Origin: an uncultured Gelidibacter sp.
GTDB lineage: Bacteria > Bacteroidota > Bacteroidia > Flavobacteriales > Flavobacteriaceae
NCBI RefSeq assembly: GCF_947500795.1
Contig: NZ_CANMTE010000001.1
Coordinates: 1 to 64,000, forward strand
Length of the DNA stretch: 64,000 bases
Reading direction: 5' to 3'
Shown here: positions 33,953-43,262 of the stretch, piece by piece
How positions within the stretch are numbered: position 1 is the first letter of the stretch
Layout: every line of letters starts with the position of its first letter
Position numbers and translations under genes: made by a program
Notes under the pieces: generated by a model
Told to the model about the DNA's origin: nothing
The model's database searches: none
The model's input: the letters and a program-made list of their open reading frames with translations, nothing else

Positions 33953-35677
33953 ATGCTAAAAAAAATCAAATATATTTTCACAATTGCAGTTGTTTCAAGC
34001 GCTGCAACGTTTGCTCAAGAACGTACTAAGGACACTTTAGACACTGAAGTCGTTACCGTTGTCAAGGCTTACACACCAACAGTTGCGGACGCGTTCAAAA
34101 TAAAGGAAACTCCAGTTTTGGATGACGATACCAACACTACAAAAAAAGAGATTAAGTATAATATTTTCTCAATCCCGGTAGCTTCAACGTTTACGCCGGC
34201 CAAAGGGAAAGCTGCTACAGTTAATAAGCCTAAAGCGGTTAAGTTATATGACAATTACGCGTCATTGGGCTTAGGTACTTATACTACCATTTTGGGAGAG
34301 GTGTATTTAAATCACGAATTGGGCAGAGGAGAGAATATTGGTGGCTACCTAACGCACCATTCTTCTAGCGGCGGTATTGAGGAAGTGCTGATGGATGATG
34401 ATTTTATTGACACCAAACTAAATGTAAATTACAGCCAGAAGCTACGTGATTTATCGTGGACGGTTGATGCAGGTGGATTATATCAAAAATTCAATTGGTA
34501 CGGATTGCCACAACCTTATTTTAATAGAATTACAGCTGATACCTTGGATGGTGGTCATTCTTTTTATGGTGGTAATGTTGGTGCAAAAGTGAAGTTGCAC
34601 GATTATTTATTTAAAGATGCCAGTGCACGTTATAGAAGATTTGGTGATAATCAAGGTTCTGGTGAAAATCGCTTTGTAGTGAAAGCTTCCGCAGATTTAC
34701 CAATTCAGGACGAACTGTTTTCTACTGAAGTGACTGTCGATTATATTGGTGGTTCTTTTGAAAGAAATTATTACAATGACACTGAGTTGAAATATGGGAA
34801 TGTTGCTTTCGGAATTGCACCAAGTTATCAGCTTACGCAAGATGATTTAACGCTTAATTTAGGGGTGAATTTGGTGTATGTGAAGCATACTGAAGTTAGT
34901 GATAACGATTTTTATATTTATCCAAATATTACTGCAACTTACAGATTAGTGGACGAATTGATGATTGCTTTTGGTGGTCTTGAAGGTGGTTTGATCCAGA
35001 ATTCATATTATGATTTTGCACAGGCAAACCCATACGTGTCGCCTACTTTAGAAATAGCGCCAACAGATAAAAAATATAATGGTTATGTAGGATTGAAAGG
35101 TAAACTTTCAAATAGCATCGGGTACAGTGTTAGTGGTGGATATATGAATGAAGGCAGTAAAGCATTATACAAAGCGAACCCTGTATTATTTGGCGCTACG
35201 GAACATTACCAATATGGCAATTCTTTTGAATTGGTTTATGACGATGTAAAAACGATTTCTTTTGCAGGTGAAGTAAATGTAGATGTTAACAGAAATTTCA
35301 AATTAGGCATTAAAGCTGAATATTTCTCATATAACACCTCTTCTCAAGCTGAAGCATGGAATTTACCAGATTCAAAAGCATCCTTATTCTTGGATTACCA
35401 AATCGATGAAAAGTGGTTTGCAGGTGCTGGGTTATTCTATGTTGGAGAGCGTAAAGACCAATTTTACTTAGCCAATTTAGCTGAGCCTATGATGCAAACA
35501 ATGACTTTAGATAGTTATTTTGATGCTAATGCTCACGTAGGCTACAGACTTAATGATCAGCTTTCTTTTTATATAAAAGCGAATAATATTGCGAATCAAG
35601 ATTACCAACGTTGGTTAAATACACCAGTACAAGGAATTCAAGCTTTGGCTGGCGCTACGTACCAATTTGATTTTTAA
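33953..35677 (+). CDS. TonB-receptor-like outer-membrane barrel without plug domain
   Basis: This 574-residue outer-membrane protein has signal MLKKIKYIFTIAVVSSAATFAQ. A short periplasmic segment (DTEVVTVVKAYTPTVADAFK) resembles the strand preceding a TonB plug. The plug itself is absent, and the remainder is amphipathic beta strands with the receptor-like end IKANNIANQDYQRWLNTPVQ and terminal Phe (YQFDF). It likely forms a closed or partner-gated barrel rather than a transporter with its own gate. It follows the large TPR gene, a pairing I recall from other Flavobacteriaceae. Confidence 0.75.
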   Translation: MLKKIKYIFTIAVVSSAATFAQERTKDTLDTEVVTVVKAYTPTVADAFKIKETPVLDDDTNTTKKEIKYNIFSIPVASTFTPAKGKAATVNKPKAVKLYDNYASLGLGTYTTILGEVYLNHELGRGENIGGYLTHHSSSGGIEEVLMDDDFIDTKLNVNYSQKLRDLSWTVDAGGLYQKFNWYGLPQPYFNRITADTLDGGHSFYGGNVGAKVKLHDYLFKDASARYRRFGDNQGSGENRFVVKASADLPIQDELFSTEVTVDYIGGSFERNYYNDTELKYGNVAFGIAPSYQLTQDDLTLNLGVNLVYVKHTEVSDNDFYIYPNITATYRLVDELMIAFGGLEGGLIQNSYYDFAQANPYVSPTLEIAPTDKKYNGYVGLKGKLSNSIGYSVSGGYMNEGSKALYKANPVLFGATEHYQYGNSFELVYDDVKTISFAGEVNVDVNRNFKLGIKAEYFSYNTSSQAEAWNLPDSKASLFLDYQIDEKWFAGAGLFYVGERKDQFYLANLAEPMMQTMTLDSYFDANAHVGYRLNDQLSFYIKANNIANQDYQRWLNTPVQGIQALAGATYQFDF

Positions 35678-35737
35678 TCCATCTCCGCGGGGAGCCCGTT
35701 TGAGTACAATAAATCAAGGTCTAACAGACATTATAGT

Positions 35738-35766
35738 AAAAAAGCATCCACATTTGGATGCTTTTC
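35738..35766 (+). terminator. Rho-independent terminator
   Basis: The stem AAAAGCATCCA / TGGATGCTTTT has a short loop, after the barrel gene. Confidence 0.88.
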
Positions 35767-35804
35767 TTATTTTTACAATACACTAACTGAAACCATTCCC
35801 GAAA

Positions 35805-37421
35805 ATGAAAAAAATATTCACCCTTCTTCTTATAGCCACGCTATTTTCTTGTGAAAACGAAAAAATAGAGGTTGATTCCATCGTTATTAACGGAAACGTA
35901 TATACCGTAGATGACAATTTCGGAAAAGCGGAAGCTTTCGCTATTAAAGACGGAAAATTTCTAGAAACAGGAACTACGAAAGCCATACAAGAAAAATACG
36001 CTTCATTGAATGTTATCGATGCGAACGGTCAAACCATCGTGCCTGGTTTTATTGATGCGCATTGCCATTTCTTAGGATTGGGACTGAACCAACAATCTGT
36101 CAACTTAGTTGGAACGAAGAGTTTTGAAGAAATCATTCAGCGTATTACTGAATTTCAAAATGAGAAAAATCAAGATTTTATATTAGGTCGCGGTTGGGAT
36201 CAAAATAATTGGGAAGTGAAAGAATTTCCGAATAAAGCCCTATTGGACGAATTGTTTCCTGATACGCCAATTGCATTGACACGTATTGATGGCCACGCGA
36301 TTTTAGCTAACCAGGCAGCTTTAGATTTAGGAAAAGTTACTGTTAATAGTAAAGTGGACGGTGGTGAAGTAGTTGTGGAAAATGGGCAGCTTACAGGAGT
36401 GTTGGTCGATAACGCTGAGAATTTAGTGATGAATTATTGGCCAAAATCGTCTAAACAGGAAATGATCAATGCGCTTTTAGATGCACAAAAGATTTGTTTT
36501 GATTATGGATTAACTACCGTTGACGATGCTGGCTTATCTCGACAAGCTATTGAGCTGATTGATAGTTTACAGCAAACTGGCGATTTGAACATCCGTGTGT
36601 ATGCGATGATTTCAGGATCTAAAGAAAACGTCGATTATTACTTGAAAAAAGGCACCAGTAAAACAGACAAACTCAATGTAAGTAGTTTTAAGTTTTATGC
36701 TGATGGCGCATTAGGATCAAGAGGAGCCATGTTAAGAGCGCCTTACAGTGATAAACCTAATCATTACGGATTGATGGTTACTGATTTGGAAACGTTTAAT
36801 AATGCTGCAAAACGTATTGCTAATTCTGATTTTCAGATGAACACACATGCCATCGGCGATTCTTCAAATCATGCGGTGTTACAAACGTATAACAAAGTTT
36901 TAAAAGATAAAGCAGATAGACGTTGGCGTGTAGAACATGCCCAAATCATTTCTCCTGAAGATTTTGCCATGTATAAAAATATCATCCCATCTGTACAGCC
37001 AACACATGCAACTTCTGATATGTATTGGGCGGAAGATAGATTGGGACCAGATCGTGTTAAAGGTGCCTATGCATTCAAACAATTGTTGGATGCCCACGGA
37101 AAAGTAGCTTTAGGAACTGATTTCCCGGTAGAACAGGTGAGTCCGTTTTTAACCTTTTATGCAGCTGTAGCGCGTCAGGATTTGGATAAATATCCGAAGA
37201 ATGGGTATCAAATGGAGAATGCGTTAACCCGAGAAGAAACCTTACGAGGCATGACCATTTGGGGTGCCTATTCAAATTTCGAAGAGAAAGAAAAAGGCAG
37301 CATCGAAAAAGGGAAATTCGCAGATTTTATCATTCTAGATAAAGACATCATGACTGTAGATGTGCATGACATTCCTAATATTAAAGTGCAGAAGACTTTT
37401 GTAGGCGGGGTGAAGCAATAA
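35805..37421 (+). CDS. YtcJ-like amidohydrolase, lipoprotein
   Basis: This 538-residue metal-dependent hydrolase is anchored as a lipoprotein (MKKIFTLLLIATLFSC, lipobox Cys-16). The amidohydrolase-3 layout is clear: VPGFIDAHCHFLGLGLNQQS (metal-binding HxH), GRGWDQNNWEV, a carboxylated-lysine-type KFYADGALGSRGAML, NTHAIGDSSN, RVEHAQII and LGTDFPVEQVSPFL. C-terminal FADFIILDKDIMTVD rebuilds the small beta-sandwich. Substrates of this group are usually N-acylated amines; the natural one here is unknown. Export makes an extracytoplasmic role likely. Confidence 0.88.
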   Translation: MKKIFTLLLIATLFSCENEKIEVDSIVINGNVYTVDDNFGKAEAFAIKDGKFLETGTTKAIQEKYASLNVIDANGQTIVPGFIDAHCHFLGLGLNQQSVNLVGTKSFEEIIQRITEFQNEKNQDFILGRGWDQNNWEVKEFPNKALLDELFPDTPIALTRIDGHAILANQAALDLGKVTVNSKVDGGEVVVENGQLTGVLVDNAENLVMNYWPKSSKQEMINALLDAQKICFDYGLTTVDDAGLSRQAIELIDSLQQTGDLNIRVYAMISGSKENVDYYLKKGTSKTDKLNVSSFKFYADGALGSRGAMLRAPYSDKPNHYGLMVTDLETFNNAAKRIANSDFQMNTHAIGDSSNHAVLQTYNKVLKDKADRRWRVEHAQIISPEDFAMYKNIIPSVQPTHATSDMYWAEDRLGPDRVKGAYAFKQLLDAHGKVALGTDFPVEQVSPFLTFYAAVARQDLDKYPKNGYQMENALTREETLRGMTIWGAYSNFEEKEKGSIEKGKFADFIILDKDIMTVDVHDIPNIKVQKTFVGGVKQ

Positions 37422-37436
37422 TTGGACGTGTTTATT

Positions 37437-37532
37437 CCACAGAGAAACGCAGAGTACCGCTGAGGTTCACAGAGCGATTTAAAATATCATAATGCTCTGT
37501 GATTCTCTGTGTTTTCTCTGCGCATCTCTGTG
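37437..37532. repeat. Long imperfect inverted repeat of the CACAGAG family
   Basis: The left arm starts CCACAGAGAAACGCAGAG (37437-37454) and ends TTCACAGAGC (about 37466-37475). The right arm is GCTCTGTGATTCTCTGTG (37494-37511), then CTCTGCGCATCTCTGTG (37516-37532). The arms pair imperfectly around an AT-rich loop. The same words recur at 43263-43400, so this is a dispersed intergenic repeat. It separates convergent genes. Confidence 0.75.
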
Positions 37533-37541
37533 TAAGAACTT

Positions 37542-38237
37542 TTAATGTATACGGGCAAGATAATCGTAATGGTCTCCCTCCATCACTAAATCGCATTGCA
37601 ATCCGACAGATTCGCAAGAGGTTGCTAAGGTTTCAAAATCTAAATATAACCACGTGATCATTGGTTCTGACTCGCCTTTATAGCTCAACAAATAATCGAG
37701 TTCGCCATAATAATTGGAATGCAAATCTTGCCAATAGCCGCCATCTTCATCCTCATACATGTATTTAATATCTGTAGAATCAATCAAAATTTGGCCTCCA
37801 GGATTTAAAAGCGACTTAAGATGCTTCAAATACATGGGTGTCTTTGCAAGTTCTTGAAAAATTCCAGTGCCATTCATCATTAATAAAATGGTGTCAAACT
37901 TCTCGGTTTCGTCTAAAATGGAGATTAGTTCCGCATTTTTTACACCGCGTTTCTGGGCCACTTCTATAGCGCCTTTCGAAACATCAATCGCTTTCACGTG
38001 GAGTCCTTTTTCTTGAAGATATAAACTGTGGCTTCCTGCGCCACAACCAACATCGAGCACACTTCCTTTTGAAAGATCTAGTGCTTTTTGTTCTAATTTG
38101 GACATGTCTTTATAATCCCTGAACAAATAGGAGAGAGGCAATTCATCTTCATCAGAAATATTAGTAGAAGTAACAATGTCTTCCGTAAAATTCCCGTTGA
38201 AATAATCTAATAATGCGGTTCCGAAAAGATCTTTCAT
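37542..38237 (-). CDS. Class I SAM-dependent methyltransferase
   Basis: This 231-residue soluble enzyme has motif I VLDVGCGAGSHSLYLQEKG, then VKAIDVSKGAIEVAQKRG (acidic residue after strand 2), FDTILLMMNGTGIFQEL and LLNPGGQILIDSTDIKYMYE. The N-terminal DLFGTALLDYFNGNF and LPLSYLFRDYKDM are lid-like. The last 70 residues form a separate substrate-recognition part. The substrate is unknown. It is divergent from the cysteine-cluster gene. Confidence 0.85.
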   Translation of the reverse strand: MKDLFGTALLDYFNGNFTEDIVTSTNISDEDELPLSYLFRDYKDMSKLEQKALDLSKGSVLDVGCGAGSHSLYLQEKGLHVKAIDVSKGAIEVAQKRGVKNAELISILDETEKFDTILLMMNGTGIFQELAKTPMYLKHLKSLLNPGGQILIDSTDIKYMYEDEDGGYWQDLHSNYYGELDYLLSYKGESEPMITWLYLDFETLATSCESVGLQCDLVMEGDHYDYLARIH

Positions 38238-38302
38238 TGAAAAGTTTTTTACATTTCCGCACAGACGGAAATCTTATGTTCTAAATGTATTATTTTTACA
38301 CT

Positions 38303-38797
38303 ATGCAAGACATTATTCAAAATCTTCCAAAGCTGTCCAAAGATAAGCATAAGGAGAATAAAACCTTCTTTACGAAGCTTAAAAAGAAACCGCCCAAGCA
38401 GCTCGATTATATTATGCAGGAATTGCATGAGGACGAATTTAATCAAACAGACTGTTTAAAATGTGCCAATTGTTGCAAAACTACAGGGCCATTGTTTACA
38501 GATAAAGATGTGGATAGGATTGCCAAACACTTCAGGTTAAAGCCTTCGCAGTTTATTGAGCAATACTTAAGAATAGATGAAGACAATGATTATGTACTGC
38601 AGAGCGTGCCCTGTACATTTCTGGGTGCGGACAATTATTGTTCTATTTATGAGGTGAGACCTAAAGCTTGCCGAGAGTTTCCGCATACGGATAGAAAAAA
38701 GTTTCAACAAATTTCTAATCTTACAATGAAAAATGTTGCAATTTGTCCTGCGGCCTATAATATTGTAGAGGAAATGAAACGCCGAATAAAACTTTAA
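38303..38797 (+). CDS. YkgJ-family cysteine-cluster protein
   Basis: This 164-residue cytoplasmic protein has the zinc/iron-chelating CxxCxxCC pattern as DCLKCANCCKTTG. Further conserved cysteines lie in VPCTFLGADNYCSIYEVRPK followed by ACREFPHTD and in a terminal AICPAAYNI. All eight family Cys positions seem present. The basic, lysine-rich first 40 residues (KLKKKPPKQLDYIMQELH) are typical of the Bacteroidota form. I prefer ATG 38303 over 38285 because homologues begin M-x-(E/D)-I. Function of the family is not established; an Fe-S or zinc site is likely. Confidence 0.85.
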   Translation: MQDIIQNLPKLSKDKHKENKTFFTKLKKKPPKQLDYIMQELHEDEFNQTDCLKCANCCKTTGPLFTDKDVDRIAKHFRLKPSQFIEQYLRIDEDNDYVLQSVPCTFLGADNYCSIYEVRPKACREFPHTDRKKFQQISNLTMKNVAICPAAYNIVEEMKRRIKL

Positions 38798-38806
38798 AGT
38801 GATTCC

Positions 38807-39706
38807 ATGAAAAAATACATTCTGTTAGTATTATTAATGCTCGCATCTACGAGTATCTCCTTTTCTCAAGAGTGGATGACGTCATTAGATGCAGCCAAAC
38901 GCATCGCTTTAGTTCAGGATAAGATGTTATTCATGGTTTGGGAGGAAGCGTCGTTAATTCCATATCCTGTTGTGGTTAACGATGAAAAGGGTATTGAGTT
39001 AGTGTTTGAGGATTTGTTCGGACACCCAGAGATCAATCGGATTATTTGGGAATATTTTGTCCCTGTAAAGGTAAGTGAGAGTCTTTATCCTGAACTTTAT
39101 GACGAGATAAAAGACACTAGAAATAGCACGTATATTAAGCAATTTGAGGATGATAATATTAAAATCATGGACGTCAATGGCATGATTATCAATACGTCAA
39201 ACTCGCCAGAAGCCTATTTTAATTTAACAAAATTCATTACGGCTTATGCCCTAAATACTTCCTATTTGAAATTGGAATTAGATAATTATTCTAAGCACCA
39301 AGATTATAATACGGCTTTTAGGTTAGCATCAAAATATATGGATTTTGCAATTATTGTGAATGCTAATATTAGAGAAGATATTATTCAAGTGGCCAAGATG
39401 TATTTGGATAATGCCGATAAACATTTATTGACCAATACAACTCAAGATAAGGACCATTTGCTTCGTAAAACCGAATTGTTACGACTCACGGAATACCTTC
39501 TCAATGACCGTCCTAAGAAAGTGCTTCGGGAGCTAAAGAAAATGGATCATTCAGCAATAGACGAAACCAATAAAGCGCTTCTTGCTTTTCTATATTATGC
39601 GGCTTATAAGTTAGATAAGGATGAAAAAAATGCGGAAGCGTGGAAAAGTGAAGTTTCTTCAGTAAATTTGAGAAAAGCACAATTGATCACTAATATTCAC
39701 ATGTAA
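38807..39706 (+). CDS. Exported protein of unknown function
   Basis: This 299-residue protein has signal MKKYILLVLLMLASTSISFSQ. EWMTSLDAAKRIALVQDKML followed by FMVWEEAS resembles the first strand of thioredoxin-like (DUF255-type) folds but lacks Cys. The middle, NIKIMDVNGMIINTSNSPEA, resembles the strand after a thioredoxin active site. The C-terminal half is helical. It starts 9 bp after the cysteine-cluster gene, so they are co-transcribed. A redox-inactive thioredoxin-like fold is a guess. Confidence 0.7.
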   Translation: MKKYILLVLLMLASTSISFSQEWMTSLDAAKRIALVQDKMLFMVWEEASLIPYPVVVNDEKGIELVFEDLFGHPEINRIIWEYFVPVKVSESLYPELYDEIKDTRNSTYIKQFEDDNIKIMDVNGMIINTSNSPEAYFNLTKFITAYALNTSYLKLELDNYSKHQDYNTAFRLASKYMDFAIIVNANIREDIIQVAKMYLDNADKHLLTNTTQDKDHLLRKTELLRLTEYLLNDRPKKVLRELKKMDHSAIDETNKALLAFLYYAAYKLDKDEKNAEAWKSEVSSVNLRKAQLITNIHM

Positions 39707-39710
39707 TCTT

Positions 39711-40556
39711 ATGGAAAGCATTATCAATTATTTCGAAACCATACCAACGCTCCACAGAAGTTTGATTCTTGTAGGAGGGATTACGTTGTTTTGGCTTTTG
39801 GAAGGTATTCTGCCACTTTTCAAGTTTACCTACAAGAAATGGAATCATGCGTTGCCTAATATTTTTTTCACCTTAACGACGGTGGTAATCAACTTCGGAC
39901 TGGCTTTTTTGCTGCTAAGTACGGCAGATTGGGTTAAAGTCAACGATTTTGGAATCATCAATTGGTTGCCCGAAATGCCTTTATGGTTATATGCTTTGTT
40001 GGGTGTTTTACTACTCGATTTTGTAGGCGCGTATTTGCCGCATTATGTAGAGCATAAAGTTAAGGTCTTATGGATGGTGCATTTGGTGCATCATACCGAT
40101 CATAATGTGGATACAACAACTGCTAATAGACATCATCCATTGGAAAGTGTGATCCGTTTTGTTTTTACACTTTTTGGCGTATTTATCATTGGGACGCCAA
40201 TCGCCTTGGTGTTTTTATACCAATCCATGTCTTTAATCGCCACCCAATTTACCCATGCAAATATCAAAATGCCACGAACATTAGACAAGCTGATGAGCTA
40301 TGTGTTGGTGTCGCCAGACATGCATAAGGTGCACCATCACTATGTGTTGCCTTACACCGATAGTAACTACGGAAATATATTTTCAATATGGGACCGCATG
40401 TTTGGTACATTCATGGTGCTGGACAGAGAAAAAATCGTCTATGGCGTAGACACCTTTCCTGATGAAGTTGCCAATGGAAACATAGGTGAACTCTTAAAAC
40501 AGCCGTTTCATAAGTATAGAAAGCCCACCACAAGTAGCATTGAAGCGGTGGAATAA
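39711..40556 (+). CDS. Sterol desaturase/fatty acid hydroxylase family membrane protein
   Basis: This 281-residue inner-membrane di-iron enzyme has about four hydrophobic helices in the first 160 residues. The metal-binding histidine boxes are HYVEHKVKVLWMVHLVHHTDHN, ANRHHPLE and the C-terminal DMHKVHHHYVLP, spaced as in the family. It hydroxylates or desaturates a lipid; the substrate could be a carotenoid, fatty acid or sphingolipid and cannot be chosen from sequence. It is the third gene of a run beginning at 38303, 4 bp after the preceding gene. Confidence 0.88.
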   Translation: MESIINYFETIPTLHRSLILVGGITLFWLLEGILPLFKFTYKKWNHALPNIFFTLTTVVINFGLAFLLLSTADWVKVNDFGIINWLPEMPLWLYALLGVLLLDFVGAYLPHYVEHKVKVLWMVHLVHHTDHNVDTTTANRHHPLESVIRFVFTLFGVFIIGTPIALVFLYQSMSLIATQFTHANIKMPRTLDKLMSYVLVSPDMHKVHHHYVLPYTDSNYGNIFSIWDRMFGTFMVLDREKIVYGVDTFPDEVANGNIGELLKQPFHKYRKPTTSSIEAVE

Positions 40557-40571
40557 TTCCTCGGACGCCTT

Positions 40572-41864
40572 TTATGGATATAAGGTATACCGTTTTCTAA
40601 CGTCCTTAAATTCTTGAAGTCCTTTGGCCCATGTCGCTTTAATTTCCTTTTCAGAAAGCCCCTGTTCAATTTGTTTTTGAAGTTGTGATGTGCCCGCTAA
40701 TTTCACAAAAAACGAATTGAAAAACGTCTTCTTGTTTGATGTGTGTCTATAAGCTTCAATCACATATTCTAAATTAATTCCTGGCGCTACTTCAGATTGG
40801 GTCAAATTTCTCCCATAACACAATTTTCCTAACTGTGGCGGTGCTGTTGCCCCAGGTTTAGACTGTGGTGTGAAGCGATAATTAAAATGATTTTCATCCA
40901 ATTCTGGACTTCCAAATACTTGAAATTGGGTGTCAGTGCCACGACCAACGCTCACATTGGTGCCTTCAAAAAAACACAAGCTTGGATACAAGGCAATGGA
41001 CTGGTCATTGGGTAAGTTTGGCGAAGGTTTTATAGGTAAACTATAAGGCATATTATGCGTGTAGTTTTCCATTGAAATAATTGTCAAGTCACACTGAATG
41101 CCGTTTTTCAACCATTTTTCGCCGTTGATCATTTGAGCGTATTCCGCAATAGTCATTCCGTGCGCAATCGGGATCGGATGCATGCCCACAAAACTGGTAT
41201 GTGCCTTTTCTAAAATTGGGCCGTCTATGTAATGGCCGTTCGGATTTGGTCTGTCTAAAATTAGTAATGGAATGTTGGCTTCGGCACAGGCTTCCATCAC
41301 ATAATGCAAGGTGGAGATATACGTGTAGAAACGCACACCAACATCTTGAATATCAAAAACCATAATATCTAAACCTTCAAGTTGTGCCGGCTTCGGTTTT
41401 TTATTATCGCCATATAAAGAGATGATTGGTAACTTCGTTTTTGGATCTAAGCCATCCTTGATTTCTTCGCCTGCATCTGCCGTGCCTCTAAACCCATGCT
41501 CTGGAGAAAAAACTTTTTTCACATTGATGTTCAAGCTTAACAATGAATCTACAAGGTGCGTATAAGCAGCGCCTTTATCGCTCTTACGCCTGCCATCTTT
41601 GAAAATAACGCTCGATTGATTGCCCACAAAGCCCACACGTTTACCTTTTAACAATTTCAAATAATTTTCTGTTCGATTGGCGCCAACTTTTATGGGCTGC
41701 TGGCTCAAGTCTGCGGTTGGCGATTCGTTTTTTGCAATCCCCTGACCGTGGTCAGCAGTCTTAATACTTCGTTCTTGATACTTAGTACTACTAACCCCAT
41801 TCCCACAGGAAATCAAAATCAAAACAAGTCCTATTATTATCGGGAAAAACGTATTTTTGAACAT
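40572..41864 (-). CDS. namZ: NamZ-type (DUF1343) exo-beta-N-acetylmuramidase, lipoprotein
   Basis: This 430-residue lipoprotein (ILISCGNG lipobox) is followed by the DUF1343 catalytic domain: RVGFVGNQSSVIFKDGRRKS, KVFSPEHGFRGTADAGEEIK, ISLYGDNKKPKPAQLEGLDI, MVFDIQDVGVRFYTYISTLH, DRPNPNGHYIDGPIL and FEGTNVSVGRGTDTQFQVFG. Known members release terminal MurNAc from peptidoglycan chains. An ATG at 41876 would add four residues. It starts within 21 bp of the divergent permease gene. Elsewhere in the window mpl also serves wall recycling. Confidence 0.9.
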   Translation of the reverse strand: MFKNTFFPIIIGLVLILISCGNGVSSTKYQERSIKTADHGQGIAKNESPTADLSQQPIKVGANRTENYLKLLKGKRVGFVGNQSSVIFKDGRRKSDKGAAYTHLVDSLLSLNINVKKVFSPEHGFRGTADAGEEIKDGLDPKTKLPIISLYGDNKKPKPAQLEGLDIMVFDIQDVGVRFYTYISTLHYVMEACAEANIPLLILDRPNPNGHYIDGPILEKAHTSFVGMHPIPIAHGMTIAEYAQMINGEKWLKNGIQCDLTIISMENYTHNMPYSLPIKPSPNLPNDQSIALYPSLCFFEGTNVSVGRGTDTQFQVFGSPELDENHFNYRFTPQSKPGATAPPQLGKLCYGRNLTQSEVAPGINLEYVIEAYRHTSNKKTFFNSFFVKLAGTSQLQKQIEQGLSEKEIKATWAKGLQEFKDVRKRYTLYP

Positions 41865-41884
41865 CTTTAATCGCATTTTAAATT

Positions 41885-43120
41885 TTGAATTACGAGTTTT
41901 TTTTAGCTAAACGTATTATAGGCAGTAAAGCGTATAAAAGTAGTGTATCAGCACCGATAATAAAAATTGGTATTACTGCTATTGCTATCGGTATTGTGGT
42001 GATGTTGATTGCGATTGCAACAGGTATCGGACTTCAGCAAAAGATTCGGGATAAGGTGGTGGCTTTTAATGGCCATGTAACCATCACTAATTTTGATAGT
42101 AACGCATCAGACGAATCTGAAATTCCAATCAGTAAAAACCAAGACTTTTATCCAAAATTTAAAGATGTTGAAGGCATTAGCCATGTGCAAGCCACCGCAA
42201 CAAAATTCGGGGTTGTTCGTACAGAAACGGATTTTGAAGGTATTGTGCTTAAGGGTGTGGGCTATGATTATAATTGGCGCTATTTCCAAGAGTTTTTGAC
42301 CGAAGGCCGATTACCGGATTATTCAGGTGAGATGAGCAATGAGGTGCTTATTTCACAATATTTGGCCAACCGTTTGCAGTTCAAGTTGGGCGATAGTTTT
42401 CAAACCGTTTTTAAGAAAGAACGAATTGATCAGATGCCGTATTTAAGGGCTTTTGAAATTGTCGGGATCTACAATTCAGGCTTTAAAGAATTGGATGAAA
42501 AGTTTGTGATGGGCGATATTCGCCACGTGCAGCGACTCAATAAATGGGATGAAAACCAAGTCGGGAATTTTGAAGTGTTTATTGACGATTTCAATCAAAT
42601 CGAGTTGAAAGGCATGGAGATTTACGATACGATTCCGTCAGATCTTGATGCCGTTACCGTGCAACAAAAATATGTGTCCATTTTTGAATGGATCAGCATT
42701 TTTGATAACAATACCTATGGTATTATTGGGATTATGATTCTCGTAGCGGGTATTAATATGATTACGGCCTTATTAGTTTTAATTCTGGAACGTACCCAAA
42801 TGATAGGGATTCTCAAAGCCTTAGGAAGTAATAATTGGAGCATCAGAAAAGTATTCCTCTACAACGCCACCTATTTAATTGGATTGGGATTGTTTTGGGG
42901 GAATTTAATCGGGTTGGGGCTCTTATTCACTCAGAAGTTTTTTGGATTGGTGCCATTAAATCCTGAAGTGTATTATGTGTCAGAGGCTCCGGTGTATCTT
43001 AGCCTCGATTATATACTATTACTCAACTTAGGAACTTTAATCGTGTGTTTGTTGATGCTCTTAATTCCTTCAGTGATCATTACCAAAATATCTCCGGTTA
43101 AGGCGATGCGGTTTGATTAG
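41885..43120 (+). CDS. LolC/LolE-type ABC transporter permease
   Basis: This 411-residue inner-membrane protein has the FtsX/MacB permease layout: an N-terminal helix (KIGITAIAIGIVVMLIAIAT), a large periplasmic domain (about residues 50-270), then three C-terminal helices with GIIGIMILVAGINMITALLV, and final SPVKAMRFD. It matches lipoprotein-releasing system permeases of Bacteroidota. The start is TTG at 41885 giving MNYEFFLAKRIIGSKAYKSS, which agrees with the conserved family N-terminus; no ATG is available. No ATPase gene adjoins. Confidence 0.87.
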   Translation: MNYEFFLAKRIIGSKAYKSSVSAPIIKIGITAIAIGIVVMLIAIATGIGLQQKIRDKVVAFNGHVTITNFDSNASDESEIPISKNQDFYPKFKDVEGISHVQATATKFGVVRTETDFEGIVLKGVGYDYNWRYFQEFLTEGRLPDYSGEMSNEVLISQYLANRLQFKLGDSFQTVFKKERIDQMPYLRAFEIVGIYNSGFKELDEKFVMGDIRHVQRLNKWDENQVGNFEVFIDDFNQIELKGMEIYDTIPSDLDAVTVQQKYVSIFEWISIFDNNTYGIIGIMILVAGINMITALLVLILERTQMIGILKALGSNNWSIRKVFLYNATYLIGLGLFWGNLIGLGLLFTQKFFGLVPLNPEVYYVSEAPVYLSLDYILLLNLGTLIVCLLMLLIPSVIITKISPVKAMRFD

Positions 43121-43168
43121 TTTTCAGTTTTCAGTTTTCAGTCTTCAGTAGGCAGTTTTCAGTTGGCA
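43121..43168. repeat. Short tandem TTTTCAG-type repeats
   Basis: Starting at the stop codon, TTTTCAG is repeated three times, then varied (TCTTCAG, TAGGCAG, TTTTCAG, TTGGCAG). It is a degenerate heptad array, probably non-coding. Confidence 0.75.
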
Positions 43169-43262
43169 GAACCTCATTAAATAAATAATAATTTCTTCAT
43201 CGGATTTTGAAGATTGTAGCAGATGATCCAGTATTCCTTTGTGATGAAATTGATTTCAAAAC

